From contig NZ_CP042435.1 of the NCBI RefSeq assembly GCF_007971225.1, positions 806,001 through 870,000 of the forward strand: a stretch of DNA of 64,000 nucleotides, in the 5' to 3' direction. The translations under genes and the position numbers were made by a program. This stretch comes from Panacibacter ginsenosidivorans (GTDB lineage Bacteria; Bacteroidota; Bacteroidia; Chitinophagales; Chitinophagaceae). Under the pieces are notes generated by a model, which saw only the letters and a list, made by a program, of their open reading frames with translations, was not told the DNA's origin and ran no database searches. Numbering within the stretch: position 1 is the stretch's first letter; each line of letters begins with the position of its first letter. Positions 8,761 to 17,341 of this stretch are shown here, piece after piece.

Positions 8761-8766
8761 CCCACT

Positions 8767-11388
8767 ATGGCAAAAGTGGCGACAGATACACCTTTAATGC
8801 AACAGCACAGGGCTATCAAACAAAAATATCCCGATGCAATATTGCTGTTCAGAGTGGGTGATTTCTATGAAACATTTGGAGAAGATGCCATCAAAGCATC
8901 GCAGGTGTTGGGCATCACACTAACGAAGCGAAATAACGGAGCCGCATCATCAAGTGAGTTGGCAGGATTTCCGCATCATGCATTGGATACTTATTTACAT
9001 AAGTTGGTGAAAGCAGGTTATCGTGTTGCCATCTGCGATCAATTGGAAGATCCAAAACAGGCAAAAGGAATTGTAAAACGTGGCGTAACAGAAATGGTAA
9101 CACCAGGTGTTGCAACGAATGACAAACTGCTTGAACATAACAGTAATAATTTTTTAGCAGGCGTACATTTTACAGAAAACAAATTAGGCATTGCATTACT
9201 TGATATTTCTACCGGTGAATTTTTTGCAGCAGAAGGCGATACGGAATACATTGATAAATTACTGCAAAGTCTTAAACCTGCCGAAGTAATTTTTCAACGC
9301 AGCAGCCAGAAATATTTTAAAGAAACATTTGGTACGCGTTTTTATACTTACACTTTAGAGAGCTGGATCTTTGATGAAGCATTCGCAACAGAACTACTAT
9401 TAAAACATTTTCAAACACATTCGCTGAAAGGTTTTGGTGTGGAGAATATGCATTGCGGTATTGTTGCTGCAGGCGCCGTGTTGCATTATTTAAAAGAAAC
9501 AGAACATCCGAACCTGCAACATGTTACAACCATTCAACGCATAGAACGTGATGATCATTTATGGATGGATCGTTTTACAATTCGTAATCTTGAATTACTG
9601 AACAGTGGTGCAGAACAGGGAAATAATCTATTAAAAGTTTTAGACAACACAGTAAGCCCGATGGGTGCACGTTTGTTGAAACGATGGATGGTATTGCCTT
9701 TGCTGGACATCAAAAAAATAAATGAGCGGCTTGATCTTGTTGAATATTTCATTAAAGAAACAGATATCAGGAAAAATATTCAGCATCTTATTAAACAATG
9801 CGGTGATGTTGAAAGACTGGTGAGCAAAATTCCCGTTAAGAAAATAAACCCAAGGGAAGTATTGCATCTTGCAAAAGGTTTACAACAAACAGACCAGGTA
9901 AAACAGATCTGCACTGCATCAAACAATGAATATTTAAAACGTTTGGGTGATGCATTGAATCCATGCACTTACATTTCGAATAAGATCATTAATGAAATTG
10001 TAGAAGCACCTCCGGTTGCTTTGAACAAAGGAAGCGTGATAAAAAATGGCGTACATGCAGAGTTAGATATGCTGAGAAATATATCGAGTGGTGGCAAAGA
10101 ATATTTATTAGAGATACAACAAAAAGAAGCAGAACGCACAGGCATCACTACATTGAAAATTGGTTTCAATAATGTCTTTGGATATTTTTTAGAAGTAACC
10201 AATTCACACAAACAAAAAGCGCCTGCAGATTGGATCCGCAAACAAACACTCGCCAATGCCGAACGGTACATAACACCTGAGCTAAAAGAGTACGAAGAAA
10301 AGATAACGGGTGCGGAAGATAAAATTTCAGCTATTGAATCTGAGTTGTATGATAAGTTATTAATAGAACTACAGGATTATATTGCTTCCATACAAGTCAA
10401 CGGAAATATTCTTGCAATTCTTGATTGCATCATTTGCTTTGCAGAGAATGCATTGCATTTCAATTATAAAAAACCTGATCTGCACGAAGGCGTTAAACTG
10501 AATGTAAAAGATTGTCGCCATCCTGTTATAGAAAGAAATTTACCTGTTGGTGAACATTATATTGCAAATGATATTTTGCTCAATCCGCAGGAGCAACAAA
10601 TCATTATTCTTACCGGACCAAACATGAGTGGTAAGAGTGCTATTCTTCGCCAGACTGCGTTGATAACATTGATGGCGCACATGGGAAGTTTTGTTCCTGC
10701 ATCGTCTGCATACGTTCCTATCACTGATAAAATATTTACACGTGTTGGAGCCAGTGATAATCTCAGCGGTGGCGAAAGTACTTTCATGGTGGAAATGAAT
10801 GAAACGGCAAGCATCATCAACAATATTTCTGCACGCAGTTTGATCCTGCTTGATGAAATTGGTCGCGGCACTTCTACGTATGATGGCATTTCTATTGCAT
10901 GGAGCATCGTTGAATTTCTGCATGCATCCAATGCAAAACCAAAAACATTGTTTGCTACACACTACCACGAATTGAACGAGCTTGAAAATAAATTGCCACA
11001 GGTGAAGAATTATCATGTTACCAATAAAGAGGTTGGTAATAAAATTATTTTCCTGCGCAAACTTGCACCCGGCGGCAGTACACACAGTTTTGGTATTCAT
11101 GTTGCAAAGATGGCGGGCATGCCGCCGGCGTTGATCGAACGAGCCAATGAAATACTTGCCCAGCTTGAAGAAAAACATGTTGATGATGAGCCCACCACGC
11201 ATAAAGTAAGAAAGACTGAAGATAACGTAAAAAGATTAAGCACCACCAAAATGCAGCTCTCTATTTTTGATGCACACTCACAAACTTTTGCAGACATAAG
11301 AACTGTGTTGGAAAATATGGATATTAACCGCCTCACTCCTGTTGAAGCTTTAATGAAGCTGAATGATATAAAGAAGATGATCCAATAA
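8767..11388 (+). CDS. mutS: DNA mismatch repair protein MutS
   Basis: 873 residues from the chosen ATG (MAKVATDTPLMQQHRAIK), the usual MutS length. The open frame extends upstream to 8635, but that part is intergenic repeat and promoter sequence. The mismatch-reading F33-x-E35 lies in GDFYETFGED. The ATPase domain has Walker A TGPNMSGKS at 616-624 and Walker B LILLDEIGRG at about 692-701, with the ST(S)xYDG and THYHEL motifs after it. MutS binds mispaired bases as a dimer and recruits MutL. No mutL is nearby. The predicted promoter lies almost on the start codon. Confidence 0.96.
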   Translation: MAKVATDTPLMQQHRAIKQKYPDAILLFRVGDFYETFGEDAIKASQVLGITLTKRNNGAASSSELAGFPHHALDTYLHKLVKAGYRVAICDQLEDPKQAKGIVKRGVTEMVTPGVATNDKLLEHNSNNFLAGVHFTENKLGIALLDISTGEFFAAEGDTEYIDKLLQSLKPAEVIFQRSSQKYFKETFGTRFYTYTLESWIFDEAFATELLLKHFQTHSLKGFGVENMHCGIVAAGAVLHYLKETEHPNLQHVTTIQRIERDDHLWMDRFTIRNLELLNSGAEQGNNLLKVLDNTVSPMGARLLKRWMVLPLLDIKKINERLDLVEYFIKETDIRKNIQHLIKQCGDVERLVSKIPVKKINPREVLHLAKGLQQTDQVKQICTASNNEYLKRLGDALNPCTYISNKIINEIVEAPPVALNKGSVIKNGVHAELDMLRNISSGGKEYLLEIQQKEAERTGITTLKIGFNNVFGYFLEVTNSHKQKAPADWIRKQTLANAERYITPELKEYEEKITGAEDKISAIESELYDKLLIELQDYIASIQVNGNILAILDCIICFAENALHFNYKKPDLHEGVKLNVKDCRHPVIERNLPVGEHYIANDILLNPQEQQIIILTGPNMSGKSAILRQTALITLMAHMGSFVPASSAYVPITDKIFTRVGASDNLSGGESTFMVEMNETASIINNISARSLILLDEIGRGTSTYDGISIAWSIVEFLHASNAKPKTLFATHYHELNELENKLPQVKNYHVTNKEVGNKIIFLRKLAPGGSTHSFGIHVAKMAGMPPALIERANEILAQLEEKHVDDEPTTHKVRKTEDNVKRLSTTKMQLSIFDAHSQTFADIRTVLENMDINRLTPVEALMKLNDIKKMIQ

Positions 11389-11390
11389 AT

Positions 11391-11447
11391 TTTTATGAGC
11401 CAAGCTGTTGTAAATGTAGTATCGGTTGTTGCGTCGCACACTTGTAC
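11391..11447. repeat. Intergenic unit, single, left-facing, family A
   Basis: TTTTATGAGCCAAGC begins two bases after the mutS stop, and the arm GTTGCGTCGCACACTTGTAC is at 11428-11447. It may pair with the diverged tail at 12468-12503 on the far side of the HEPN-like gene. Confidence 0.75.
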
Positions 11448-11519
11448 TTTCTGAACAATGTGGAGCTTTTATTTAGGCGTAAGTGTTGCGTGAAGGCACA
11501 CAATACGGCGCAAAATCTA

Positions 11520-12362
11520 CTATGAAAACCTTGACAGGTTTAAAGGTGTTGGTATATACTGTGGCACATCTAAAGGTAATTTAGATTCCATTGAAAGGCT
11601 AATAAAAATGAAATGTGCGAATGTGTTTAACCAATTTATAATATCAGAAGTAATATCTTTTTCGAGGAATACACAAACATGATTTCCCATTTTTTTTCTT
11701 TGAAAATGTCGGTCAAACATTTCATTCGCTTTATTTGTATCCAAATATTTTAATAACCGTGGAGAAATAATTTGACGATTATGGACAAGTGTATGTCTTA
11801 TCATTGAGACCAAATCAAACCATTGTGTTATATTAACTTTATAAATATTATTAGATTCATGTTTTCTAAAATAAGAAGAAATTTTTCTGATCATTGAAAG
11901 TAACCCTTTGTTATTAGTTCTTTGATTTAGCTTAACCATATTTCTTATAGTTTCTCTAATGAGAATAATATCTTCAGTCACAAATTTGAAAAGCTTTAAT
12001 TTTTCTTGATTGTTTAATAAAAATTCGGTCAAAATTTCAATTAGAAAACTTTCAAAAACCTCATATGCTTGTGACACTGCGAAACAGCAATGTTGACTAA
12101 TAACATCTTTTATTTCATTTTCAAGATTATCTGTGGTTGTTGAGTAAATACAATTAGGAGTAAATAAATTCATTTCAGCTTTTATCAACGACAAATCTCT
12201 ATAACTAGTTATTGCACTTACTATTTCCTTATTCAATCTCTTTTCTTTAACAATTTCATCTTTCTTTGTAGTTAAAAATGATGCCGACAGAATTAGCTTT
12301 CCTTCAATGATTAATATCTCAGAAAAATAGCTTTCAAGTATTTTCAACAAATAATTTCTCAT
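11520..12362 (-). CDS. HEPN-like domain protein (putative RNase), AT-rich
   Basis: 280 residues, largely helical, no signal peptide or membrane helix. The sequence SMIRHTLVHNRQIIS at about 187-201 contains R189-x4-H194, the Rx4-6H signature of HEPN RNases found in toxins, abortive-infection proteins and RES-linked defence systems. The family assignment is by motif and overall helical pattern only. Codon use is visibly more A/T-rich and rich in Asn, Ile, Leu and Lys than its neighbours, suggesting recent acquisition. It is bracketed by a left-facing repeat unit at 11428 and a diverged repeat tail near 12468-12503. No partner antitoxin gene is adjacent. Confidence 0.5.
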   Translation of the reverse strand: MRNYLLKILESYFSEILIIEGKLILSASFLTTKKDEIVKEKRLNKEIVSAITSYRDLSLIKAEMNLFTPNCIYSTTTDNLENEIKDVISQHCCFAVSQAYEVFESFLIEILTEFLLNNQEKLKLFKFVTEDIILIRETIRNMVKLNQRTNNKGLLSMIRKISSYFRKHESNNIYKVNITQWFDLVSMIRHTLVHNRQIISPRLLKYLDTNKANEMFDRHFQRKKMGNHVCVFLEKDITSDIINWLNTFAHFIFISLSMESKLPLDVPQYIPTPLNLSRFS

Positions 12363-12540
12363 TCAATTAGTATTTTCTTACTCCATAAAGTTAGTTCTTA
12401 TAAATTTCTTCTTCGCCATGCTGCGTGGAGACACGCTCCCCATCTTTGCTTCCATCAAAGCCCAATAGCATTCCTACAGTTCGCTACATAAATATTCTAA
12501 AATAAAAATATTTAATAGCTTTAATAGATTAATTGCGCCA
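12363..12540. other. Intergenic with diverged repeat tail
   Basis: AAAGCCCAATAGCATTCCTA and the following GTTCGCTACATAAA (about 12468-12503) closely match the tail of the repeat at 14363-14398. The arm is missing, and GCGTGGAGACACGC lies upstream (near 12422-12436). It is a decayed unit. Confidence 0.5.
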
Positions 12541-12573
12541 GTGCTAACTTATAATTTTTCAAAAGTTTTGTAT

Positions 12574-14259
12574 ATGAACTTTTCTATAAAACGATGGCTG
12601 TTATTCTTTCTATTAACTTTCATAGTTGTAGCATGTGAAAATGATTCTAATCCTTCAAAAGAACAGATCTCACAATTAAATCTTAAAAGAGGAGAACTGA
12701 TTTCCTGTGGATCACCCGGTAAGGAATTTGGTACGGTTGATTTTGAAATCAGCTGCGATGAAAAAGTAAAAAAAGATTTCAACCTTGCTATAGAACTGCT
12801 ACATTCTTTTGAGTATGATGAATCAGAAAAAGTCTTTGCCAAAATAATTGATGAAGCGCCGGAATGTGCCATGGCATATTGGGGTGTAGCCATGTGCAGT
12901 TATCATCCGTTATGGGAAGCGCCGTCAGATACCGATCTTAAGAAAGGCGCCGAGGCAATTGCAATTGCAAGATCAATTAATAAAAAATCAGGAAAAGAAT
13001 CGGCGTATATCAATGCAATTGCTGCTTACTACGATGATTGGGATAAAACAAATCCACGTGCAAGGAGCATTAACTTTGAAAAAGCAATGGAGCAGTTGCA
13101 CAATACTTATCCGCAGGATAAAGAAGCTGCCATATTTTATGCGCTTGCTTTAGATGCTGCTGCAGACCCGACCGACAAGACTTATACAAATCAAAAAAAA
13201 GCAGGCGATATACTTAACGCATTATATGCTGCAGAATCAAATCATCCGGGCATTATACATTATATCATTCACACGTATGATTATCCTGGTTTAGCAACAC
13301 TTGCATTACCTGCTGCACGAAGATATGCAGCAGTGGCGCCATCATCTGCGCATGCACTACATATGCCATCGCATATTTTTACAAGGCTTGGGTTGTGGGA
13401 TGAATGCATCAAATCAAATCTTGAATCTGTTGCTGCGGCGCAATGTTATGCAGAGGCATCCGGCATTAAAGGACATTGGGATGAAGAGTTGCATGGGCTC
13501 GACTATCTTACCTATGCTTACCTACAGAAAGGTAATGATGATTCTGCAAAACAAGAGTTGGACTATTTATCAACGATCAAAGAGGTGCATCCTGCAAACT
13601 CTAAAGTTGCTTATGCGTTTGCAGCTATTCCCGCACGTATTGCGCTTGAAACGAAGAATTGGGATGACGCTGCTAACCTGCAACTGCCCCAACTAAATCT
13701 GGCATGGAATAAATTCCCGTGGCAGGAAGCTATTATTCATTTTGCACGTTTGTTAGGTTCTGTAAAATCTCAAAAGATTGATGCCGCAAAATATGAGTTA
13801 GTAAAATTAAATGCACTTCATGATACATTACTACAACAGAAAGATATTTATAAAGCCAACCAGGCGGCTATTCAAATAAAGACTGGTGAGGCATGGATAC
13901 AACTTGCACAAGGCAAAAAAACAGAAGCCTTACAATTGATGAAAACCGCTGCCGATATGGAAGACAGCACTACCAAGCATCCTGTAACGCCGGGTGAAGT
14001 ATTGCCTGCAAGAGAATTATATGCAGATATGTTGTTACAGTTAAATCAAAACGAAAATGCATTGCATGAGTATGAAGCTGTGTTAAACAAAAATCCCAAT
14101 CGCTTTAATAGTTTGTATGGTGCAGGTGTTGCCGCAGGAAGAACCGGCGACGATAATAAAAAAATAATGTATTACAAACAGCTATACACAATAGCGGGTA
14201 AGACATCTGGAAGAACGGAGTTAACAGCAGTAAAATCTTTTCTAAATATTCCATTGTAG
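12574..14259 (+). CDS. TPR-repeat lipoprotein
   Basis: 561 residues from the ATG at 12574; the open frame reaches upstream to a GTG at 12541 with no signal value. The N-terminus is a lipoprotein signal with C21 in FIVVAC, so the mature protein should be lipid-anchored. The body is helical with tetratricopeptide-like units, for example FDYDESEKVF-type and AMAYWGVAMCSYHPLW, and C-terminal PARELYADMLLQLNQNENALHEYEAVLNKNPNRF. Such proteins serve as scaffolds; no enzymatic motif is seen. It is monocistronic and followed closely by a paired repeat. Confidence 0.8.
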   Translation: MNFSIKRWLLFFLLTFIVVACENDSNPSKEQISQLNLKRGELISCGSPGKEFGTVDFEISCDEKVKKDFNLAIELLHSFEYDESEKVFAKIIDEAPECAMAYWGVAMCSYHPLWEAPSDTDLKKGAEAIAIARSINKKSGKESAYINAIAAYYDDWDKTNPRARSINFEKAMEQLHNTYPQDKEAAIFYALALDAAADPTDKTYTNQKKAGDILNALYAAESNHPGIIHYIIHTYDYPGLATLALPAARRYAAVAPSSAHALHMPSHIFTRLGLWDECIKSNLESVAAAQCYAEASGIKGHWDEELHGLDYLTYAYLQKGNDDSAKQELDYLSTIKEVHPANSKVAYAFAAIPARIALETKNWDDAANLQLPQLNLAWNKFPWQEAIIHFARLLGSVKSQKIDAAKYELVKLNALHDTLLQQKDIYKANQAAIQIKTGEAWIQLAQGKKTEALQLMKTAADMEDSTTKHPVTPGEVLPARELYADMLLQLNQNENALHEYEAVLNKNPNRFNSLYGAGVAAGRTGDDNKKIMYYKQLYTIAGKTSGRTELTAVKSFLNIPL

Positions 14260-14260
14260 T

Positions 14261-14399
14261 TTTATGAGCCCAGCGAATATGCGTATGGCATCGCCTGTTG
14301 CGTCGCACATTTGTACGCTTTGTTCAATAATGCTCAGAACGTACAAGTGAGTGACACAACGAAAGCTCAATAGCATTACTGCAGCCTGCTACATAAAAG
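14261..14399. repeat. Intergenic inverted pair, A/B
   Basis: Left arm GTTGCGTCGCACATTTGTAC (14297-14316) faces right arm GTACAAGTGAGTGACACAAC (14341-14360) across 24 bases. The tails TTTATGAGCCCAGC and GCAGCCTGCTACATAAAA form the outer ends. It starts one base after the TPR gene stop. Confidence 0.85.
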
Positions 14400-14455
14400 C
14401 TTTTTTGTTATTCCATAAAAGAAAAATAATCTTTGCCATCCTTTAAAATCATGGC

Positions 14456-14851
14456 ATGGATTATTCTTTTATTATTCTGATCGTTTCTGTTTTTGGTTCG
14501 AGATGGTTATTGCTGCGTGCATTTAATAAACTTACCGATGAAGAAAAAGCAAAAGTGCTTTCGGGAAATATTATCAGGCTTTCGCAAATTACGATGGCCA
14601 CAACAATCCTGATGGTCGTAGTGTTTTATTTCATGATTGTGAATTACCCGCAAATGTATCAGACCATAAGCATCAGCTTTTTTACGATATTGATTATGCA
14701 AAGAATGATCGCATATCTTATTACGAAGAAAAGTATGCTGACCAATAATATACCGCAAACATATATCAATAAATATTTTCTTTCGTGGCTGATAACAACT
14801 GTTGGCGTCCTCATTTTTATTTTCTTATTGGTAAAAGATAATTTCAAATGA
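14456..14851 (+). CDS. Small integral membrane protein, unknown function
   Basis: 131 residues with four predicted membrane helices (about 3-20, 45-63, 68-88 and 108-127). No recognised family. Its stop overlaps the start of the downstream methyltransferase gene as ATGA, so the two are likely translated from one transcript. An out-of-frame ATG five bases earlier is ignored. The function cannot be inferred from the partner. Confidence 0.72.
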   Translation: MDYSFIILIVSVFGSRWLLLRAFNKLTDEEKAKVLSGNIIRLSQITMATTILMVVVFYFMIVNYPQMYQTISISFFTILIMQRMIAYLITKKSMLTNNIPQTYINKYFLSWLITTVGVLIFIFLLVKDNFK

Positions 14852-15801
14852 CGGAAGCGGAAAAACTTTCGATGTTTGAGAACCGTTTGCTGAAAGTATA
14901 TAAGCACAAAAGCAAACTTGCCAGGCGGCAGAACATCGCATGCTATCGTGTGTATGATCATGATATGCCCGAATTCCCTTTCTGCATTGAATTATATGAA
15001 GACAAAGTTTACCTGGCAGAATACCTGCGCCATCATGGTATGACTGATGAAGAGCATGATGTATGGCTTGATGCATGCATTGCATTAATTGGCAAACTGC
15101 TCGATGTTCCTGAATCAAAGATCTATGTACGGCAAAGAAAAAAAATGAGTCACCGCACAGAAGACCAGTATGAAAAGCTCAATGAACAAAAAGATTTTTT
15201 TACTGTAGAGGAGAATGGTTTAAAGTTCCTGGTAAATCTTACCGATTATTTAGACACCGGTTTGTTTCTTGACCATCGTATCACGAGACAAATGGTAAGA
15301 GAGCAATCAAAAGATAAACGTGTATTGAATTTATTTTGCTACACAGGTTCATTCTCGGTCTATGCCGCTGCAGGCGAAGCTGCATCTGTAACTTCTGTTG
15401 ATCTTTCTAAAACATATTTGCAATGGGCAGAAGATAATTTTATAATTAATCGTTTTAAAGACAAAACCAAATATCAATTTGTTCACGCTGATGTAAAGCA
15501 ATGGCTGAAGACATTACAGCCGGATAGTTTTGATTTGGTGATTATGGACCCGCCAACATTCAGCAACAGTAAGCGCATGAAAGATTTTCTCGACATTCAA
15601 AGAGATCATGTGGAATTATTGAATGATGTGTTGCATGCAACAACAAAAGAAGGCGTTGTTTACTTTAGCACCAACTATACGAAATTTATTTTAGAGCAGG
15701 ATAAGATCAATGCTGCATCTGTGAAAGATATTACCAAAGCAACGACCCCATTTGACTTTGAAGGGAAATTGAAAAGATGGTGTTATAAGATCATCAGGTG
15801 A
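14848..15801 (+). CDS. Class I SAM-dependent methyltransferase, RlmK/RlmI-like
   Basis: 317 residues. The C-terminal Rossmann methyltransferase domain carries VLNLFCYTGSFSVYAAAG (SAM-binding motif I), SVDLSKTYLQWAEDN (motif II) and LVIMDPPTFSNSKRM (motif IV, DPPxF). This combination is typical of COG1092 23S rRNA methyltransferases such as the RlmK half of E. coli RlmKL. An N-terminal substrate-contact region (about 1-125) precedes it. It probably methylates 23S rRNA, though cytosine-5 RlmI-like activity cannot be excluded. It overlaps the upstream membrane-protein gene by 4 bases. Confidence 0.8.
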   Translation: MTEAEKLSMFENRLLKVYKHKSKLARRQNIACYRVYDHDMPEFPFCIELYEDKVYLAEYLRHHGMTDEEHDVWLDACIALIGKLLDVPESKIYVRQRKKMSHRTEDQYEKLNEQKDFFTVEENGLKFLVNLTDYLDTGLFLDHRITRQMVREQSKDKRVLNLFCYTGSFSVYAAAGEAASVTSVDLSKTYLQWAEDNFIINRFKDKTKYQFVHADVKQWLKTLQPDSFDLVIMDPPTFSNSKRMKDFLDIQRDHVELLNDVLHATTKEGVVYFSTNYTKFILEQDKINAASVKDITKATTPFDFEGKLKRWCYKIIR

Positions 15802-15854
15802 GTGTCGAGTAGTGAATTGTGCATATTTATTCACAACTGACCACTCACTCTTTA

Positions 15855-16214
15855 CTATTCCAGTTTCTTTTCACTCAACTTACCCTCTTTATGAAAAAGA
15901 TAATTGGAGAAAACATAAGTTATTGTTGCATGATCGGCAATGCTGTCGGTGTTATAATGAAGTTGTAATTGAAAAATATAATTTTCATCACGCATGATCC
16001 ATTTATCGCTGTTTGCTTTTGCAGTGGTGCTATCTTCCGCCGGTCTTCCGATATAAAATACATATTCGCTGCGCTTAAGACCAACAACAATATTCCGCCA
16101 TTTATACGGCATAGAAACAATGGCAGCTTTTGGAATTACAAAGAAGTATGCGAAGGAATAGAACGCAATAAAAAAGGCAATGATCGTTATAAATACCCAG
16201 CGCCATTTTTTCAT
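15855..16214 (-). CDS. Membrane-anchored small protein, unknown
   Basis: 119 residues with one N-terminal membrane helix (about 6-28) and a soluble C-terminal part, probably periplasmic, containing KRSEYVFYIGRPAEDS. It is the last gene of a coaE-cupin-this operon, overlapping the cupin stop by 4 bases (ATGA). No family is recognised; the SmpA/OmlA-like look of VFYIGRP is too weak to call. Confidence 0.68.
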   Translation of the reverse strand: MKKWRWVFITIIAFFIAFYSFAYFFVIPKAAIVSMPYKWRNIVVGLKRSEYVFYIGRPAEDSTTAKANSDKWIMRDENYIFQLQLHYNTDSIADHATITYVFSNYLFHKEGKLSEKKLE

Positions 16215-16570
16215 ATAATGTCAAGCTCCTTCTTTGTGAATTCATTTTCTGTATTACCTGTATTTAGTGTTGTTGCGGGTTCAAACAACATTACCCAAAC
16301 TTCTTCCGGTGCATTTGGTCTGTGTTCAACACCACGAGGCACTATAAGAAAATCACCTTCATTAAGTTCAATATCTTTATCACGCAGCTCCATTATAAAA
16401 CTTCCTTTCACTACATAAAACAATTCATCTTCATGATCGTGATGATGCCATGTAAAAGGCCCTTTGAATTTTACCAGCTTTATGTGCTGACCATTTAGCT
16501 CACCAACAATCTTCGGTGACCAATGATCTGTAAACAATTCAAATTTTTCCAACAGGTTAACCTTTTGCAT
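16211..16570 (-). CDS. Cupin-domain protein
   Basis: 119 residues (starting at MQKVNLL; an ATG three codons earlier is possible). A single cupin barrel carries the metal-binding motif WHHHDHEDELFYVVKGS and the second motif GDFLIVPRGVEHRPNA. Such small cupins bind a divalent metal; activity is not predictable. The start lies inside the end of coaE and the stop overlaps the next gene, so it is translationally coupled at both ends. Confidence 0.82.
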   Translation of the reverse strand: MQKVNLLEKFELFTDHWSPKIVGELNGQHIKLVKFKGPFTWHHHDHEDELFYVVKGSFIMELRDKDIELNEGDFLIVPRGVEHRPNAPEEVWVMLFEPATTLNTGNTENEFTKKELDII

Positions 16571-17165
16571 CACGTTCATTTTTTATAGACAATAATTTTT
16601 CATGCACCTTCAACACTTGTGGAATCACTAACTGTTGCTCATCATTTGTAATTACAAAATCACAAAGTTTCATCTTCATGTGTTCGTCAATTTGCTTTGC
16701 CATACGCTTCAACACTTCTTCCCTGCTCACTTTATCACGATTCATTGTCCGTTGAATTCTTATATGTTGGGGCGCAAATACGCCAATAACATAATCTAAT
16801 CCTGCTGCTGCACCCGATTCAAACAATATAGCTGCTTCTTTCAACACGTAATGAGACGTTTGTTGTTGCATCCACTCTTCCGCCATTGCAATCGTAACAG
16901 GATGCACAATCGCATTTAATTGCTCCAGTTTAAGTGCATCATTAAACACTATACCGGCAATATATTTTCTATCAAGTTCATTGTTTATATAAGCACTCTC
17001 ACCAAACAATTCAATAATCTTTTTTTTCACATCTATATTTTCATGCATGGCTTTTTTCGCGGCAGCATCTGCGTCAAACACAGGAATACCAAGCGTTTTA
17101 AAAATATTGATCACGGTAGTTTTTCCACTTCCTATTCCACCGGTAATTCCAACTTTAAGAGGCAT
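16557..17165 (-). CDS. coaE: Dephospho-CoA kinase
   Basis: 202 residues. The P-loop GGIGSGKT is at 9-16, followed by IPVFDADAAAKKAM, HPVTIAMAEEW, ILFESGAAAGLDYVIGVFAP and RTMNRDKVSREEVLKRMAKQ. This is the standard CoaE pattern. It catalyses ATP-dependent phosphorylation of dephospho-CoA, the last step of CoA synthesis. First gene of a three-gene overlapping operon, with a promoter candidate at 17184-17212. Confidence 0.94.
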   Translation of the reverse strand: MPLKVGITGGIGSGKTTVINIFKTLGIPVFDADAAAKKAMHENIDVKKKIIELFGESAYINNELDRKYIAGIVFNDALKLEQLNAIVHPVTIAMAEEWMQQQTSHYVLKEAAILFESGAAAGLDYVIGVFAPQHIRIQRTMNRDKVSREEVLKRMAKQIDEHMKMKLCDFVITNDEQQLVIPQVLKVHEKLLSIKNERDAKG

Positions 17166-17183
17166 AACAATTATAATGTGTTA

Positions 17184-17212
17184 CAAACTTATTGATTTAT
17201 TTTATGGAACAA
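17184..17212 (-). promoter_or_regulatory. coaE promoter
   Basis: On the minus strand, TAAGTTTG (17191-17184) matches TAnnTTTG and has TTG (17212-17210) 18 bases upstream. The ATG lies 18 bases downstream. The -33 box falls inside the tail of the adjacent repeat unit. Confidence 0.55.
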
Positions 17213-17340
17213 GCCGAAGTATTTTATAGCATCGCTTGTTGTGTCACTCACTTGTACTTCCTGTTCAATATTGATCTGAACGTTGAAGAGTGCGACGCAA
17301 CGAATGTTTAATTGAAATACAAAACCCGGGTTCAAAAAAA
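17201..17340. repeat. Intergenic inverted pair, B/A
   Basis: Left arm GTTGTGTCACTCACTTGTAC (17238-17257) and right arm GAAGAGTGCGACGCAAC (17285-17301). The right tail ACCCGGGTTCAAAAAAA abuts the rmlD stop. Confidence 0.82.
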
Positions 17341-17341
17341 A

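Noticed and set aside
8635-8766. 44-codon N-terminal extension of MutS
   Set aside because: The extension translates intergenic repeat and promoter sequence; MutS homology begins at MAKVATDTPLMQQH.
10540-11202. 220-codon minus-strand frame inside mutS
   Set aside because: Antisense shadow of the conserved MutS ATPase domain; no domain of its own.
15812-15997. 61-codon plus-strand frame after the methyltransferase gene
   Set aside because: Overlaps the better supported minus-strand small membrane protein, which is coupled to the cupin gene by an ATGA overlap.
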